Of a DNA stretch of 64,000 nucleotides, positions 1 to 12,100 are shown piece after piece. Every line of letters begins with the position of its first letter. Within the stretch, counting starts at the first letter, position 1. Origin of the DNA: Lunularia cruciata (lineage: Eukaryota > Streptophyta > Marchantiopsida > Lunulariales > Lunulariaceae); NCBI GenBank assembly GCA_948567375.1, contig OX419756.1, forward strand, positions 43,192,552 through 43,256,551, read 5' to 3'. The notes below the pieces were generated by a model. It made no database searches. It worked only from the letters and a program-made list of their open reading frames with translations, and was not told the origin of the DNA. A program made the position numbers and the translations under genes.

Positions 1-2050
1 GTTACATGCGTATATAAAAGAAGACGAAGGATAAATAATATAAAAGTAAACGAATATAAAAAATTAGATGTAATTCTTTGATTCCTTTATGTTATTTGTA
101 ATTCCTTGATCTTCAATAATTCTATAGAAGAGGTGAATGCATAAGATTTTTTTATATGATAAGTGAAAATATTGTGAAGATAATCTTCTACAGGTCAATT
201 TAGAACAAGAGTGCAAGCAGGAGGTAGCCTTGGTGGTTCTTCTAAGCTTGTAAGGGATTGGATCAAAATATAAGTTATAAAAGAAGCTTCCTTGCTTGGC
301 ATGCCCAATCCTAATAAAGAAGAATAAATCTAAGTGATCTAAATCTTGTTGGATGAATAAATAATATTGGGTATGCTAATCTTTCTAATTTATATGTGGC
401 AAATTTTTTTTTTGAGGTGGCGTGGTCATAATTATCACTATTCTGTGTTAGTTTTTTTCATAATTTCAAGAATAAAAGAAATGGGAATTTTAGAGGATTC
501 TACATTGCACTTTTATAGGGTTTAAACAATCTTGATGACATGCAAGCCCACAATTCTCAATAAAAAAGTTACTCTCCAAATTCCCTCACTAAATTCACTT
601 CCAAATCGCTAAAATACCAAGAAGAAGATGAGCTTATGATGACAAATAAGCTTATTTATATTTCCAACTTTTAGTTGGTCATAAGGTATTCTCACACATT
701 CTTGAAATTATCCCAAAATTCCATATTTTGAGATTCAACTTCCAAAGCTCATTTATTGGCTAATGTTCTTGCCAATAAAAATTAAAAAATTAAAAAATCC
801 CCTTTGGTTTGGATTGTGCAACTTTCAGTGTATTTGAACCTAAAAAATATCCGACTTTCCATGAGGTCTACTCGATGACTTTTACATTTTAATGCGGGGT
901 ATATTCTTTGCAATATCTCCGTGTTGATTTTATGATGCCCTCCTGGCTCCTTCGAATATCTACATATATATATATATATATATTTCTATATATATTTCTT
1001 CTTTAGAATTCCATCTCTATTCTAAAGGTAGCACCTTTGGATTTCCCAACACACAGCTTTCCTTAACTTCATATTCTTCGATTCCAAAGGTACTCCCTCA
1101 CTAGAATCTGATTATCTTTAGTAAGCTTCCGCACTTTCTAAATAACTGAAAGATTCATAACAAACACCATTAACTTCAATCTACCCAAATCTACTTTAAG
1201 TTCGTTACTCAAAGTAAGATTCAAAGTGATGAATTTGTCTACAAGATGTTCGCCTTGTTACTGCCAATGTCTTCAAGCACATTGATTGGAGGTCACGAAG
1301 AAGTTATACATCATAAAAGGTTTCCTTACCACTTTTGTGGTTAATGGTATGGAGTTGGTGGTGTGAGCAATCCTAGTTGGGAGTAACCTTGCTACAATTG
1401 AACTTTGGGAAGAATTTGCAAATCTTTTAGACAATGAACTCTCTTGCCAAATTAACGACTTTAGAATTTAAGTACAGACTCTTCTCATCGTTACTCTCAA
1501 CGACATTTACAGACGTTATCCATCCCCCTTCATCTCTAATTTGTAGACAGAGACATTCCAAAAATGGTGGATTTTGCACAATAAAGAAAGGTACATGTAT
1601 ATCCGTAGGAGGAGTTCTATAATCCAGAAGAGGGATGTAGATAATATGCAACAGTTGATTCACAAAAAGAGTCAACATAAGAAATGGTAAAGAGGTTTAT
1701 GTTTTCAAAGACTATAAAGGCAGTAAACTATATACCATTGAGAAAAGGTAGACGATGTACCGAAGTTAGATCCAATATAAGAGATGGTTAAAAAAAATCT
1801 CTATGGTAGATAGTGAATTAGGTGCAAAGAAGGACCCGTGAGTTGGAGACGGTTAAAAAGGCTTTTAGGAGTAAATCTAGATGAGGAGCCGGTGATGGTT
1901 GAGGAGGCCTTTGTCCCCAAAAATTTGAAGGATATGAACGATGCTAAGAAGTAGGAGAGGGCACACTACACGATTGAAGACAGTTTATATGCTTTGGAGA
2001 AGCTTGGGAGAAACTTAGTGTTATTCTTCTTCATACATCTCATTATACTT

Positions 2051-2110
<60 letters not shown>

Positions 2111-3338
2111 GTTTGTATTTGGAAGACAATACAAATTTAATTTCAATCTTCATTGAAGAATTTAAGTTGTATGGCCAAAGAACATACGGGGAGCCATTCT
2201 ATTAATGCATATTCACTTTGAATGGATGTCGCATTTACTATTTAAGTTTATTTTTGATGACTATATAAGTACCAGAAATGTTTTATTAGAGACTGTTTTA
2301 GCTTCTGGAGGTTCTATAAGAGAATATTATAACTCCTAGGTAAGACATAAATGGGTCAAATTTGTCATAAAGAGGTAAATTTTGATAAAACTTTCTTACA
2401 AATTGAAGAGCTGTAATTTAAGACCAAGAACAGTGATTTCATATAATGTGGTTTTGAACGGCTATTCTTTTTAGTATGATAAATTTTCTTAGTCTATTAC
2501 TACACATCCATTTGATGATCTTTTACGATTTGAGAATTGTCGTTCGAAGGTTGGATAAAGCAGAAAGAGCATAGAACTGAAATTGAATGATAAAACATGC
2601 CCAAGTAAGCGATAGTTTAAATGTGTGCCGACTCTGCTTATGAATGCATACAACTGGTGATATATTCAAAGCATGTGCGATCTGTTGTAACAACATAGCC
2701 ATTGCCAGAGTTCTATTTCAACCATGACTCGAGATTTGCACATCAGATCCACACGGTTCACTCGAACGGCTTTTAGATGTGATCGTTAGCGATGGCTTAT
2801 GCCGAGATGCTAAACTGAAAGCCACTAATGCTTGTGATTCTGATATTCGGAGCAAAGTGTGATCTCTATTCAGCCTAAACTCGAACATAGCAAGAGCTTC
2901 TAGCAGTCATCAAGTCCGGTTTGATAAATTGGGAATGCATTCCCCCAATCCCCCATCTTAGAACACGTAGACTGCAAACAATCATATTCACCCTGTAGCA
3001 TTCCCCGGACTCTAATATTAGATTGCTTGCAGCGTAAGAAAGAAGAGTAACTTTGAAGATCGGGTGTTGACTTCGAAAATCTCCTGCAGATCGAGCTCGA
3101 GTTTGTTTTAAAAGGTGTTGCATCCACTCTCTGGTCTTAGTAGAGCTTACTGGGATTAGATTCCCGTCACGCAATTGGTCTGCTTCTCTGCGGCTGACTG
3201 TTTGTAGAACTTTTGAGCATAAGATTGCAGATCGTCCACTCGGGTTTATTAGAAAGGGTTTCAAAGAAAACAGTTCTTGTTGTAAGCTTCAAAGCTTAAG
3301 GGTAACGACCACCTGCATCTGACAAGAGGAGAAGAAGA
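1..3338. other. Intergenic, no supported gene
   Basis: I see no gene in this stretch. The first 2.6 kb is AT-rich with short TA runs near 963-983. The last 450 bases are less AT-rich and are probably the promoter and leader of the methyltransferase-family gene that follows. A 129-codon antisense frame at 2,875-3,264 resembles no family I know and lies in that presumed promoter, so I do not call it a gene. Confidence 0.5.
2056..2106. repeat. (TA)n microsatellite
   Basis: About 25 uninterrupted TA dinucleotides in AT-rich intergenic DNA. Confidence 0.95.
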
Positions 3339-3938
3339 ATGGTGAACGATCGTGCCCATACCAACCAAACGAATGGCAAAATTGCTATGAATCGTCACAT
3401 GTTCAGTGATGGATTTCTTGAGCGGCACGATCTGGAGCAGTACTTCTGGACCACGAGAACAGTAGATTCTCTGTGTAGAGCGCTCTCATACGAACCTGCC
3501 CTTTGCTGTCTTTCCACCCCATCTCTGGCTCAAGCTTTCTGGATACAAGAGGACAGAGCCGTAACTCTTTTGGACATCGATACCCGCTTCAATTATCTTC
3601 CAGGATTTCGCTACTGGGACCTCCGCCATATACCATCTTTGCCCATCCTAGACGACGAGACTTTCCGAGTTCTAGTGTTCGATCCTCCTTTCTTCTACAT
3701 CCCTCTGGAGGAGCTTTACAAGGCTGTGTTGGGGGTGTGCAAGGGAGACACAAGCACGCGACTGCTGGTTGGGTTCTTGGTGCGAGAGGAACGGAATCTG
3801 CTTCAAGCCTTCAAGGATTTCAAACTCGTGAAGACGAAGTTCGTGCTGGAGTACGCCACTGTCAAGCCAAACAAATGGCGCAATTATGCTCTATACAGCA
3901 ATGTGGATCTACCAGGCATCAAGAGAATCAAAAAGTGA
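3339..3938 (+). CDS. Putative N6-adenine-methyltransferase-family protein (EEF1AKMT1/EFM5-like), intronless
   Basis: A single uninterrupted frame of 199 residues. Residues 55-118 show the layout of the N6-adenine Mlase family (PF10237): a C-L-x-T-P turn (57-61), a TLLDIDTRF strand-acidic motif (76-84), a GF-x-YWD segment (89-94), and the catalytic-type DPPF tetrapeptide at 115-118, followed by a helix I-P-L-E-E-L-Y. Family members methylate a lysine of elongation factor 1A (EFM5/EEF1AKMT1), although they were first named for adenine-N6 activity. The usual family length is about 210-250 residues, so this copy is slightly short at the N terminus. The motif is DPPF rather than the DPPY common in EEF1AKMT1, so it may be a divergent paralogue with another substrate. 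Met1 follows an in-frame purine-rich leader; Met17 is an alternative start. I see no transit or signal peptide. The family call is fairly firm; the substrate is inferred. Confidence 0.7.
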   Translation: MVNDRAHTNQTNGKIAMNRHMFSDGFLERHDLEQYFWTTRTVDSLCRALSYEPALCCLSTPSLAQAFWIQEDRAVTLLDIDTRFNYLPGFRYWDLRHIPSLPILDDETFRVLVFDPPFFYIPLEELYKAVLGVCKGDTSTRLLVGFLVREERNLLQAFKDFKLVKTKFVLEYATVKPNKWRNYALYSNVDLPGIKRIKK

Positions 3939-4099
3939 ATGTAACCCACAAAATAGATCCAAATTCCGAAGACGAGTCTTCAGTTCAAAACGATGGAACC
4001 TGCAGTAGTGCAGTCTTTCTTGACACGCTTCAGAGATATCAGAAGATCTGCCATCAAAGCGAGCTGATCTACAGCTCAAAGTTCAGAGGCGCGCTTCGA

Positions 4100-5560
4100 A
4101 ACGATCACAGTCAACCTTAAGAACGAAATGGTCCACAATGCAAATCTGTGTACATCTTGCCCTGGATCCAGCTTTCAGTTTATATGCATCCCTGGAGGCT
4201 TGTTTGCTCGAGTCTTGACTCATTGACGGAAGTTTCTAAGGTAGCTAAGGGAATTCGAGACGGCACTTTCGGCGTCCACGGGGTGCATCAATAGTTGACA
4301 TCCGGAGGGGGTTCTCGTGGATTCTTTATCATGAGGCGAAGCGGCTTCGAGCATCGTCACGTGGTACCTTTCTTCTCTTCAATCTTGTGCGGACCTCCAT
4401 GGCTCTCGATCTCATGATCCCGTCAATCTTTGCGGTGTTTCATCCGGGTCAAGCTTCTTCTTCTCCTCCGCAGTCTCTCGCGTCTATCGAGCTCGCAGTC
4501 ACACAGCCATTGAGCTGATCGTGACAATGTTGTCCAGCTTGCAGTAGGCTGGCTCTGATGGCATTGAACTTCTGCGCCACTTCCCCCACTTCGCTTTAAG
4601 GTGCTTCGCTTAGTCTTAAGACAAATTTGACGTAAGCTCCTTCCGTGGATTTTCCTCTCGCTCTGATACCAACTTTAGATGCAAACTCGTGAGGTCCTTG
4701 AGTCAACTTCGCCATATTCCCCACACATTAGAGCGCATGAAACTTTCTGAGGAGCCTAGGACTCTCTAGCCAAACCATAGAGGCATAGGACACCTCATTC
4801 CAATGGCTCTTACTTTTTGCATGCTGCACTTGCATCCTTAGCGTGACCTTGGGCTTCCATGAAACTTTCATGCAAGCTTTTACACAAACTACTCGGGATT
4901 CGGATATTACTTATTTACACTTGCGCTAGTAGCGCTCGAGCTCCTTCAGGGAATTGAGGCGATCCCCATGCATGAACTTGGAGCGATGGGAGTTTAAGGG
5001 GAAAACTTACACCATCTGCTTCTTATACATAATCTCATCAAGCTCATTTCGCCTAAACTTCAACGAGCTTTAAACATTACGGTCGTCATGCTCTTTTGCC
5101 AATACTGTCAACTTTATCATTACATCGTGGATAAATTTTTCATACAGCCTAAATTTGGACTTCCAATCTTTTCAATCGAATGAGTACTTGTAGCTAAAGA
5201 GCTCGTATCCGAGAACCGAACGTACGTATTGGAATGTGGACTTACGTTTAAGGCGAATGTGTATTGAACGTTAGTCCAAGTGTAAAACGGAGAAGTGCAC
5301 TTTAAGTGAGTCGAATACTTTTAGTGGTTGATCCAAAGGAGAAAATGGAGTCAAAGTTGTTCTTTGATTCTCGTTCCTCTCCTCTTGGGTCAATCCCACG
5401 ATGGAAATGGTGTGTGATTTGGAGCTGTATTTCATGATTTCTCAATAAATTAAAAGGTAAATTTTTTTAATTTAACTAATTTTAACTAAGTTTATTCTAT
5501 GTATGCGTAATTGGAAATATTCTGAAATTATTGATCTGTGTCTTCAATTTTCAAGGACCT
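4100..5560 (-). mobile_element. LTR-retroelement remnant, minus orientation
   Basis: Read on the minus strand, a perfect 12-base tRNA-iMet primer binding site (at 4,660-4,671) is preceded by sequence ending in TGCA and followed by gag-like but stop-ridden DNA. This places a 5' LTR to the right of 4,680 and an internal region to its left. I could not find a second LTR copy, so both outer limits are approximate. It may be a truncated element. Confidence 0.45.
4660..4671 (-). other. Primer binding site (tRNA-iMet)
   Basis: The minus strand reads TGGTATCAGAGC, the canonical plant LTR-retrotransposon primer binding site complementary to the 3' end of initiator tRNA-Met. Confidence 0.7.
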
Positions 5561-7579
5561 TTAACCGATGCTGGACCTAGAGCATCAGCACAGAGAGTGG
5601 ACACCGCTCCATATGTGCACTCCATCTATTTTACAAATATCAGAATCAGGACAGAAGAAAAGTACACTTTCTTGTGCTTTCTTGACATTCTCTAAATACT
5701 AAATTGCGGCAAAGATTCATCATAGACCAATAGGACAACATTGTAAGGCTTTCCGTATATTAATCTAGTGTATGTCACCTTAGCTTTAGCATGAAATCTT
5801 ACCTTTTTCAATGAACCCCTTGCTATTGACTTGCAATAAATCCAAATCAAGTCAAAATACACTAATTTAAACTATAGAGATTATACTACAGTTTATTTTC
5901 TTTAGCATGAGATGTTACCTTACGGGGATCAACCCTTTGCTATGACTTACAACAAGTATTAATGAAATCAGAATAACTAGATTAAACAATGCAGATTATA
6001 CTACAGTTTACGTGGCTTCCAATGTAAGAAAAGAAAATGTTCTATAGATTCATTGATAAAAGTAGAAGATTGATTCTTTACCGGTCTGAACATTTCTTCC
6101 GTATACAAAGGAATTAAAGTATATGTAACTACAGTGTATGTCAGGGTCTGCAGCATAACCAAAAGACGCTGTGTATGGAAAATAGAAATTACAGGTTCTC
6201 TGATCTGGAATCCTGTAAATTTGACAGGTTCTGAAAAGCAAGTGATTAGAGTCTATTTGTCCCCGTAATATCCATCGACTCATCTCTCGGTGCTTCAAAA
6301 GCTTTAAACCTGAAGCTTAACGTCTTCCTCAGTGTCGAATGATACTGATAAAGAGAATACTGGTCTGTAACCAAGAAGCCCCAGTCAGATTCTTCTAGCC
6401 ATATTATATCTGAGAAATGGGACAAGAAGCCGGTCGCAGAAACGGGGATCAAAGCCCATTTAGGACTTAGCAGTATTCTATTTTATATACTCACTGCAGG
6501 TACTCGGGAGCTATTGCCATGTATAGCAACGTGTGGTTTGCGCAGCATTTGGGCAAATGTTTTGTTCTCTTGATGAAGATCTTAATTTAACGTCCATCAA
6601 GACAGAACAGACTAATGAACTTCACTGGCATTGACTCGAATTCCTTTCCGAACTGAAAGACAAACTAGTGAACCAGCTCTTGGAAGGTTGACAGACTTTC
6701 TTCCAATTTCCATTTGCGGACCTCAAAATTGAAAAATCAATTTTAGTGTGTTCTAAAGGTTCAATATTTCAAGATCAATACAGTATAAGATATTTCAAGA
6801 TTAACAAGTGCCGATTCGCACAACCAGTAGTATAACAGTTGGCAGTTTGTGTACAAACACCAAACACTAGCAGTGTGAAAACCCCAACACGCATTCCCAC
6901 TACCAGTAGAATTTAGTTGACAGTTGTACATGACAAACATTATTATCTAAGCATATCGCGCAGCACAAACCAAAAGACCTTGGGAGTTTGCTAATCGCCC
7001 TTCCTAGTATCGATGAGATATACTCAGAGTTTTCCGCGGCTGCACCGCCATTTCAAAGTCATTAAATTCGAGCTAGCATCCCGATGAGCTAGACAGCGTA
7101 CTAACTAACCGTAAAAAGAAAAACGTTAACATTGACAGGGAGGAAGTTCTTCTTGAATTGAGAGAAAAATGCGCATGAAACGATGGCATAGGATGCTAGC
7201 TAAACTACTTGTGAGAACATAGATTTGACAAAACTTGACAAGAAGCATTGGTTCCTGTCCTTATAAAGACGCTACTCTATTATGTAAAGATGTAAGGTTG
7301 TCTTCTTACCGACTTCTCTAACCTTTCTGACCCCTTTCCTGTGCTCTCAGAAGAAAGAAATGTCCTCAACAAATGTCGCTCTTCATCGAAGATTGAACCT
7401 GAGTGTATATACCAAAGCGTGATAATATCTCCAGTCTTCAGAGTTCGTCGTGTGTTCCAGATGATAAGTCCCAATCTTGTTTTGATGCTGCATTCACTTG
7501 AGGAGTTAAAACTCGAAAAACGCAGCGCAAACTTGATATTTCCGTGGGCCTACAACGAACATTCAAGTATTGACGATGT
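5561..7579. other. Intergenic; one weak unassigned minus-strand frame
   Basis: No gene is firmly supported. Around 6,246-6,452 on the minus strand a frame of 68 codons has protein-like composition (rich in aromatic residues and serine) but no flanking exons or recognised domain. The interval also covers the likely 3' UTR of the NDPK gene, which ends at 7,580 on the minus strand. Confidence 0.4.
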
Positions 7580-9169
7580 CTAGAACGAAACGATACGGAG
7601 ATAACAGCACACAATGATCATTTTAGACAAACCTTGGGGGGTGAGACCAAAGAAAGCTGCAATTTCACGAAGGGCAGCTTCCGGAGAATCTGAACCATGA
7701 ACACAATTCTTCTCCCCGTCGACTCCGAACTTAGCTCTGATACTGCACGTTGAATTATACAAAAAGAAGAAAAAGGTAAAAGTTTAGCACGGTATGGCTC
7801 GTTCTTAAAATCGTCGACAGAAGTTATGTTCAGTGATATTGAACTCACAGTTATATTTCCTGCAGAACCAGTGTAGATTCTAACTATAACCCAGAATGCT
7901 ATGTTCTTTAAAAAGTCAGCCTTGCACTGTAGTTACCAGACGGTCTCGGATCGGACCTGCAGGTAATTTGCAATACATAAGTACATCCACGTTTGAAATT
8001 AAAGGAACAGGAAAATAAGGAAGTGCACTAAGTATTAAAACTGTCCAGAAACATGAGATCTCACATATGATCCTTTCCACCTCACTCCTATGGATTTGCA
8101 TGAGCTGATCAATTGGTTTCGATTAAACAGGAAAGGGTAGTTGAGTCCGGATGCATACCTATCTCAGTGCGAGAGAATGCGACTAAATAAAGGACAATAC
8201 CAACCTGTTGGGGGCTTCAATCCTTGCTTTGTGCGAATTCGTCGGACCCATGATGGTTCGCCATCTTTGAATAGCATCTTCTCTTTCAAGCACCATTGCT
8301 AGGACAGGGCCACTGCTAGACAGAATCAATGACGCAATTTGAGTTGTGTCACAAAAATAATCCTAAATATTGTAATCAGGTTCAGAAATAATTCTCATCA
8401 TTTTTATCCAGTCAACTCACGGGACTGGAATGGAAGTGTATATTTCTGTCTTCCTCGGCGGATGATATTTTTTGAAAATTTGAGATTCTCAAGCTCTAGT
8501 CATCCTATGCACAAAGAAGCACACAGGTAGGAAAAAAAAACACACCTAGTCATAAATTCAATCAGCTTAGGGAAGAAGCTTCGCTCAGCATGCTCGGCGT
8601 AGAAGGATTTGGCTTCACCTTCATCTAAATGAGCTGTTTTCTCTTCCACAATAGTGAACCCTTCAGAAACAATAATTTGCTTGATTGCGTTCTGGTAGTT
8701 GGACTTCACTCCGTCCGGCTTTATCATTGCCAGCGTCCTCTCTAAATGCAGCATAAAAAGCCATCATTTTCTTGACAAATAACAGAGTAGGCAAACTCTT
8801 CTCTCATCTGCACTAAACTAACCCCCTACAATGCTGTACAAATCCTAGCCCGTAATGAAGATGCTCATGCAATGAAATGCAGAGCTGATCGTAAGAACTG
8901 GTGCTCCACCCTAATCCCTGAGTACTGAATCTCTACAGATTTTGGACCAATCACATCTCAATTGTCATTCATACGGGAGAACACCGAGAACACCAGCTGC
9001 ACATGGAAATGCCACCAATCTTCCGAGCTTTCTGGATAAAAACCTGTAAGAACCAATAGACAAGAAATCAAACTGGTCAAAGTAGAGGCTGAGGGGAAAT
9101 ACCAAACGAGCAATGGCAGTGGGAAATGAGAGTAGTCGCAGCAAGGACAAAAAGCCACGGTTTGACCAT
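7580..9169 (-). CDS. Nucleoside diphosphate kinase, secretory NDPK5-like, four exons
   Basis: Exons join as 9169-9103, 8741-8546, 8312-8205 and 7742-7580, keeping frame at each GT-AG junction, for 177 residues. NDPKs move a gamma-phosphate between nucleoside tri- and diphosphates through a phospho-histidine. Exon 1 is only 67 bases and encodes a signal peptide (MVKPWLFVLAATTLISHCHC). Exon 2 opens directly on the core with E-R-T-L-A-M-I-K-P-D-G (K30). Exon 3 carries SGPVLAMVLE and the GPT-x-x-x-KA loop. Exon 4 holds NCVHGSDSPE with catalytic His139. The M-T-S-G-P and C-V-H-G-S-D-S spellings and the short N-terminal signal match plant NDPK5 (Arabidopsis At1g17410) better than cytosolic or organellar NDPKs, so an ER or extracellular location is inferred. 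The last about 20 residues after AAFFG are read through a possible donor (AAG/GTTTGT) and may be wrong. Confidence 0.88.
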
Positions 9170-12100
9170 GCTCATACTAGACTTCCAACATTCGACGAAT
9201 TTCTTTGGATGGATCGTCATAGCTCGCTTTGGCAGAAACAATTCAAAATCGAACTAAGAATAGAATTCAGACAGCCTCTACGAATTAGCAGATTTCTCCA
9301 TAGAAACACGACTCCACATTGAAATCAAGGAGGACTCGGTCCCCTCTCGTCCGCTGCGGGCTCGCCGCAGAGCTCGCCACTTGTCCACACACTTGTCGCA
9401 AGGGATGCACATCCATGTGCGATGGCACAGATCCGGCGATTGACGTCCGACCCCAGAGGTAAACTACGGTACTGTGCGCTGCGCTTGGACGTCAATTGTG
9501 ACTCGTCATTAGGTGACTACTATATTTTACGGTAATACGGCTCGTGGTTGGAATGCGGTACCGGAATGTATCTATCGTTTTGGTACTTACGGAAGTAGCT
9601 TTTGGGTTAGTTTAGGATTTGTAAGACTCAAGAGTCGATGGAAATTGCAAGCATACAGGGTGATGAGGGATAGCAAGCAAGAATAAACTGTGTCTTCTCT
9701 TATATAAGGATACCACGAAGAACTTTAGTATCTCTCTAGTTTGGTAAAAATTAGTTTGTCACGATGCTTTTTTATGAAATGCTTACCGAAGTTTATTTTA
9801 GCATTGTAGAAAATATAAAATGAAACGAAATGATTTATTTATTTACATGACTAGTGAAGAAAATTTTACTGACATTTTTGTAGGTATCAACAGAAAAAGG
9901 TGATTAACATATTTTATTTCCAAAAATCATATTTTGGGTTTTTAGAGTTTAAACTTCATGCTTTTGTAAATAAAGTTATGTGAGAAGATGTAACCCATAT
10001 ATGCAACATATTGAATAATAATTTTTTTTTGAAAATCTTCATTATCGTTACCAATGGGATTTATTTTATCCAATATAAAACAATAAACTTCGATAAGATC
10101 ATCGTTATCGTTTAATTGTATGCTTCGGATTTTGATTAATATGGCGTCCTATCCTCCACCTTTCCATTATGACGTCCTATCTATCTATAATGAGATTAAG
10201 ATATTTGTTCATATTTCTAAACTCTTTCACCGGATGTTCTTCTCCTACACTATCATTATTTCTTCTAGGAAATTTACCCAACATGGTTTTTGTGATATAT
10301 TATGTTAACTTCCCCACAAATTTTTATTCCTGAAGCGGCCGGTAAACTTATTGAGCTTCTTATTTCCAACTTATATATAATAACTGGTGTAAATCCTGTA
10401 GAAGGACTCCAAAGTTCTGATACAAGGGTTTCTGAAATTATTCCCACCATTCTGACTAACTCCAGTTTGGACCCGAATCAAGCCCCATTTATATTTACTA
10501 ATCCCAATTTAGTATGATGGAAAGTATTTGATAAATCAAACTAGATAACACCATTTCTAATATGTGTTGTCCAACTTCAGCTACGTAAAGGTTTGATAGG
10601 CAGTCTGTTACTCCATATAATAATGACATTATTAGCTTTAAGAGCATGAGCTCTGCTTAGTAATTATAGCCTTTACTCCTTTTACCCTTGTGTTGCCCCA
10701 ACGAATGAGCTCTCCAGACACTTCATATATAGTATTAACTTCGACATCTTTCAAGAGCATGAGCTTTGCTTAGTGTTGATTAACCTTTTTCCACTTTACC
10801 TTGGAGGTGATCTATGCTCATGCGATCGAGATTTTTAAGTATTAATACTAAACTGCAATACTATACTTTCGAACAAGAATTGAAACGATTGTTACTGAAG
10901 CTGATACGATGGCACCTCCATTGTAGAATGATAACTTCTCATAGCTCACCTCTCATAGCTCAAGCGGTCAAGATCTGTCAATGGTGATGCTGTAATGAGT
11001 CTTTAGAACACTCTTTCGTCGGGTCACTTCTCGACAACATAAGCTTTGATGACTTTAAACATTCCTCATGCTGGCGAGATGTGAATGTTAATACTATAGT
11101 GGATCTTTAGAACACTCTTTCTTTGGATCATCTCTCGACGGCATGAGCTTTTGATGAGTTTAACCATTCTCTTCTCATTCTACCCCGGAGGTGTCCATAA
11201 ACACCGTCATAGTATTAACGATTGAAGTGTTTTAGAGCTCGACCAGTTTGGTTTTATATATCCAGTGAAAGGCGAAAGATTAGTTTGCTGTGGGCTGATC
11301 AAATATCATTCGAGACGAGTCCTTGGGTGTGTCTCCATTCTGGTCAAGTAGCCACATACGCTTCGTTCATGGTTTATGATGGTCGTAGTTCTGCGAGGAG
11401 CTTTCTTCATACGTGTTTGTTGTGACAAGTTGGATCCACTGTTCGTCGAGAACATCATCCACGGACGGAAGCTGATCTTGTTCTGCAATTGACAGCTGAG
11501 TGCAGCTGGTGTCCCTTCAGTACTTGTGTTGTATAGCAGGAGGCGCTGCGGCGACAGTTGAGGAGGGATTCTCGAAAGCTGGAAGCTCGAGACAACGCAA
11601 AACTCAGGGATTCGTTAATACCCAAAGTAGCTTTCGATAGACTCCCTTCATGTACAGCAATTTAGGACAACCCGTTTCGGAATCCATACTCGCAAGCCAC
11701 GAAACCGAATTGAACTCAAATTCATTTCTTAATTTGAGTTTAACGAAAGAATGGAATATCAAGTCATAGGGTCCTATACATCAAGCACTACAGCTTTGTG
11801 AACCATACCAAGTCACCTCTTTACTCTCTATGCGTCGTAAGGTGTTCCCGCACTGTAAACGGAGGAGGGTAGTTTGCAACACGAATGGTGCTCGCTCGTA
11901 GCAATTACACATAAATCTCCACCTGGAAGCTCTTCACGGAGGGTGAGATATAGATCTGCCCTCGGTCGACAGCTACGAAACATGCCAAGAGAAAAATCAC
12001 CCCAAGCGGCTCTATTCCCCCAGGAATGAGAAAGGACTTCGGGCCCGGCCACAGATTACCCCATAAGGTTTAGAATGTATTATACTCACTGCTTTCTTCT

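Noticed and set aside
2875-3264. 129-codon minus-strand frame before the methyltransferase-family gene
   Set aside because: No domain, no conserved pattern, and it occupies the presumed promoter/leader of the neighbouring gene.
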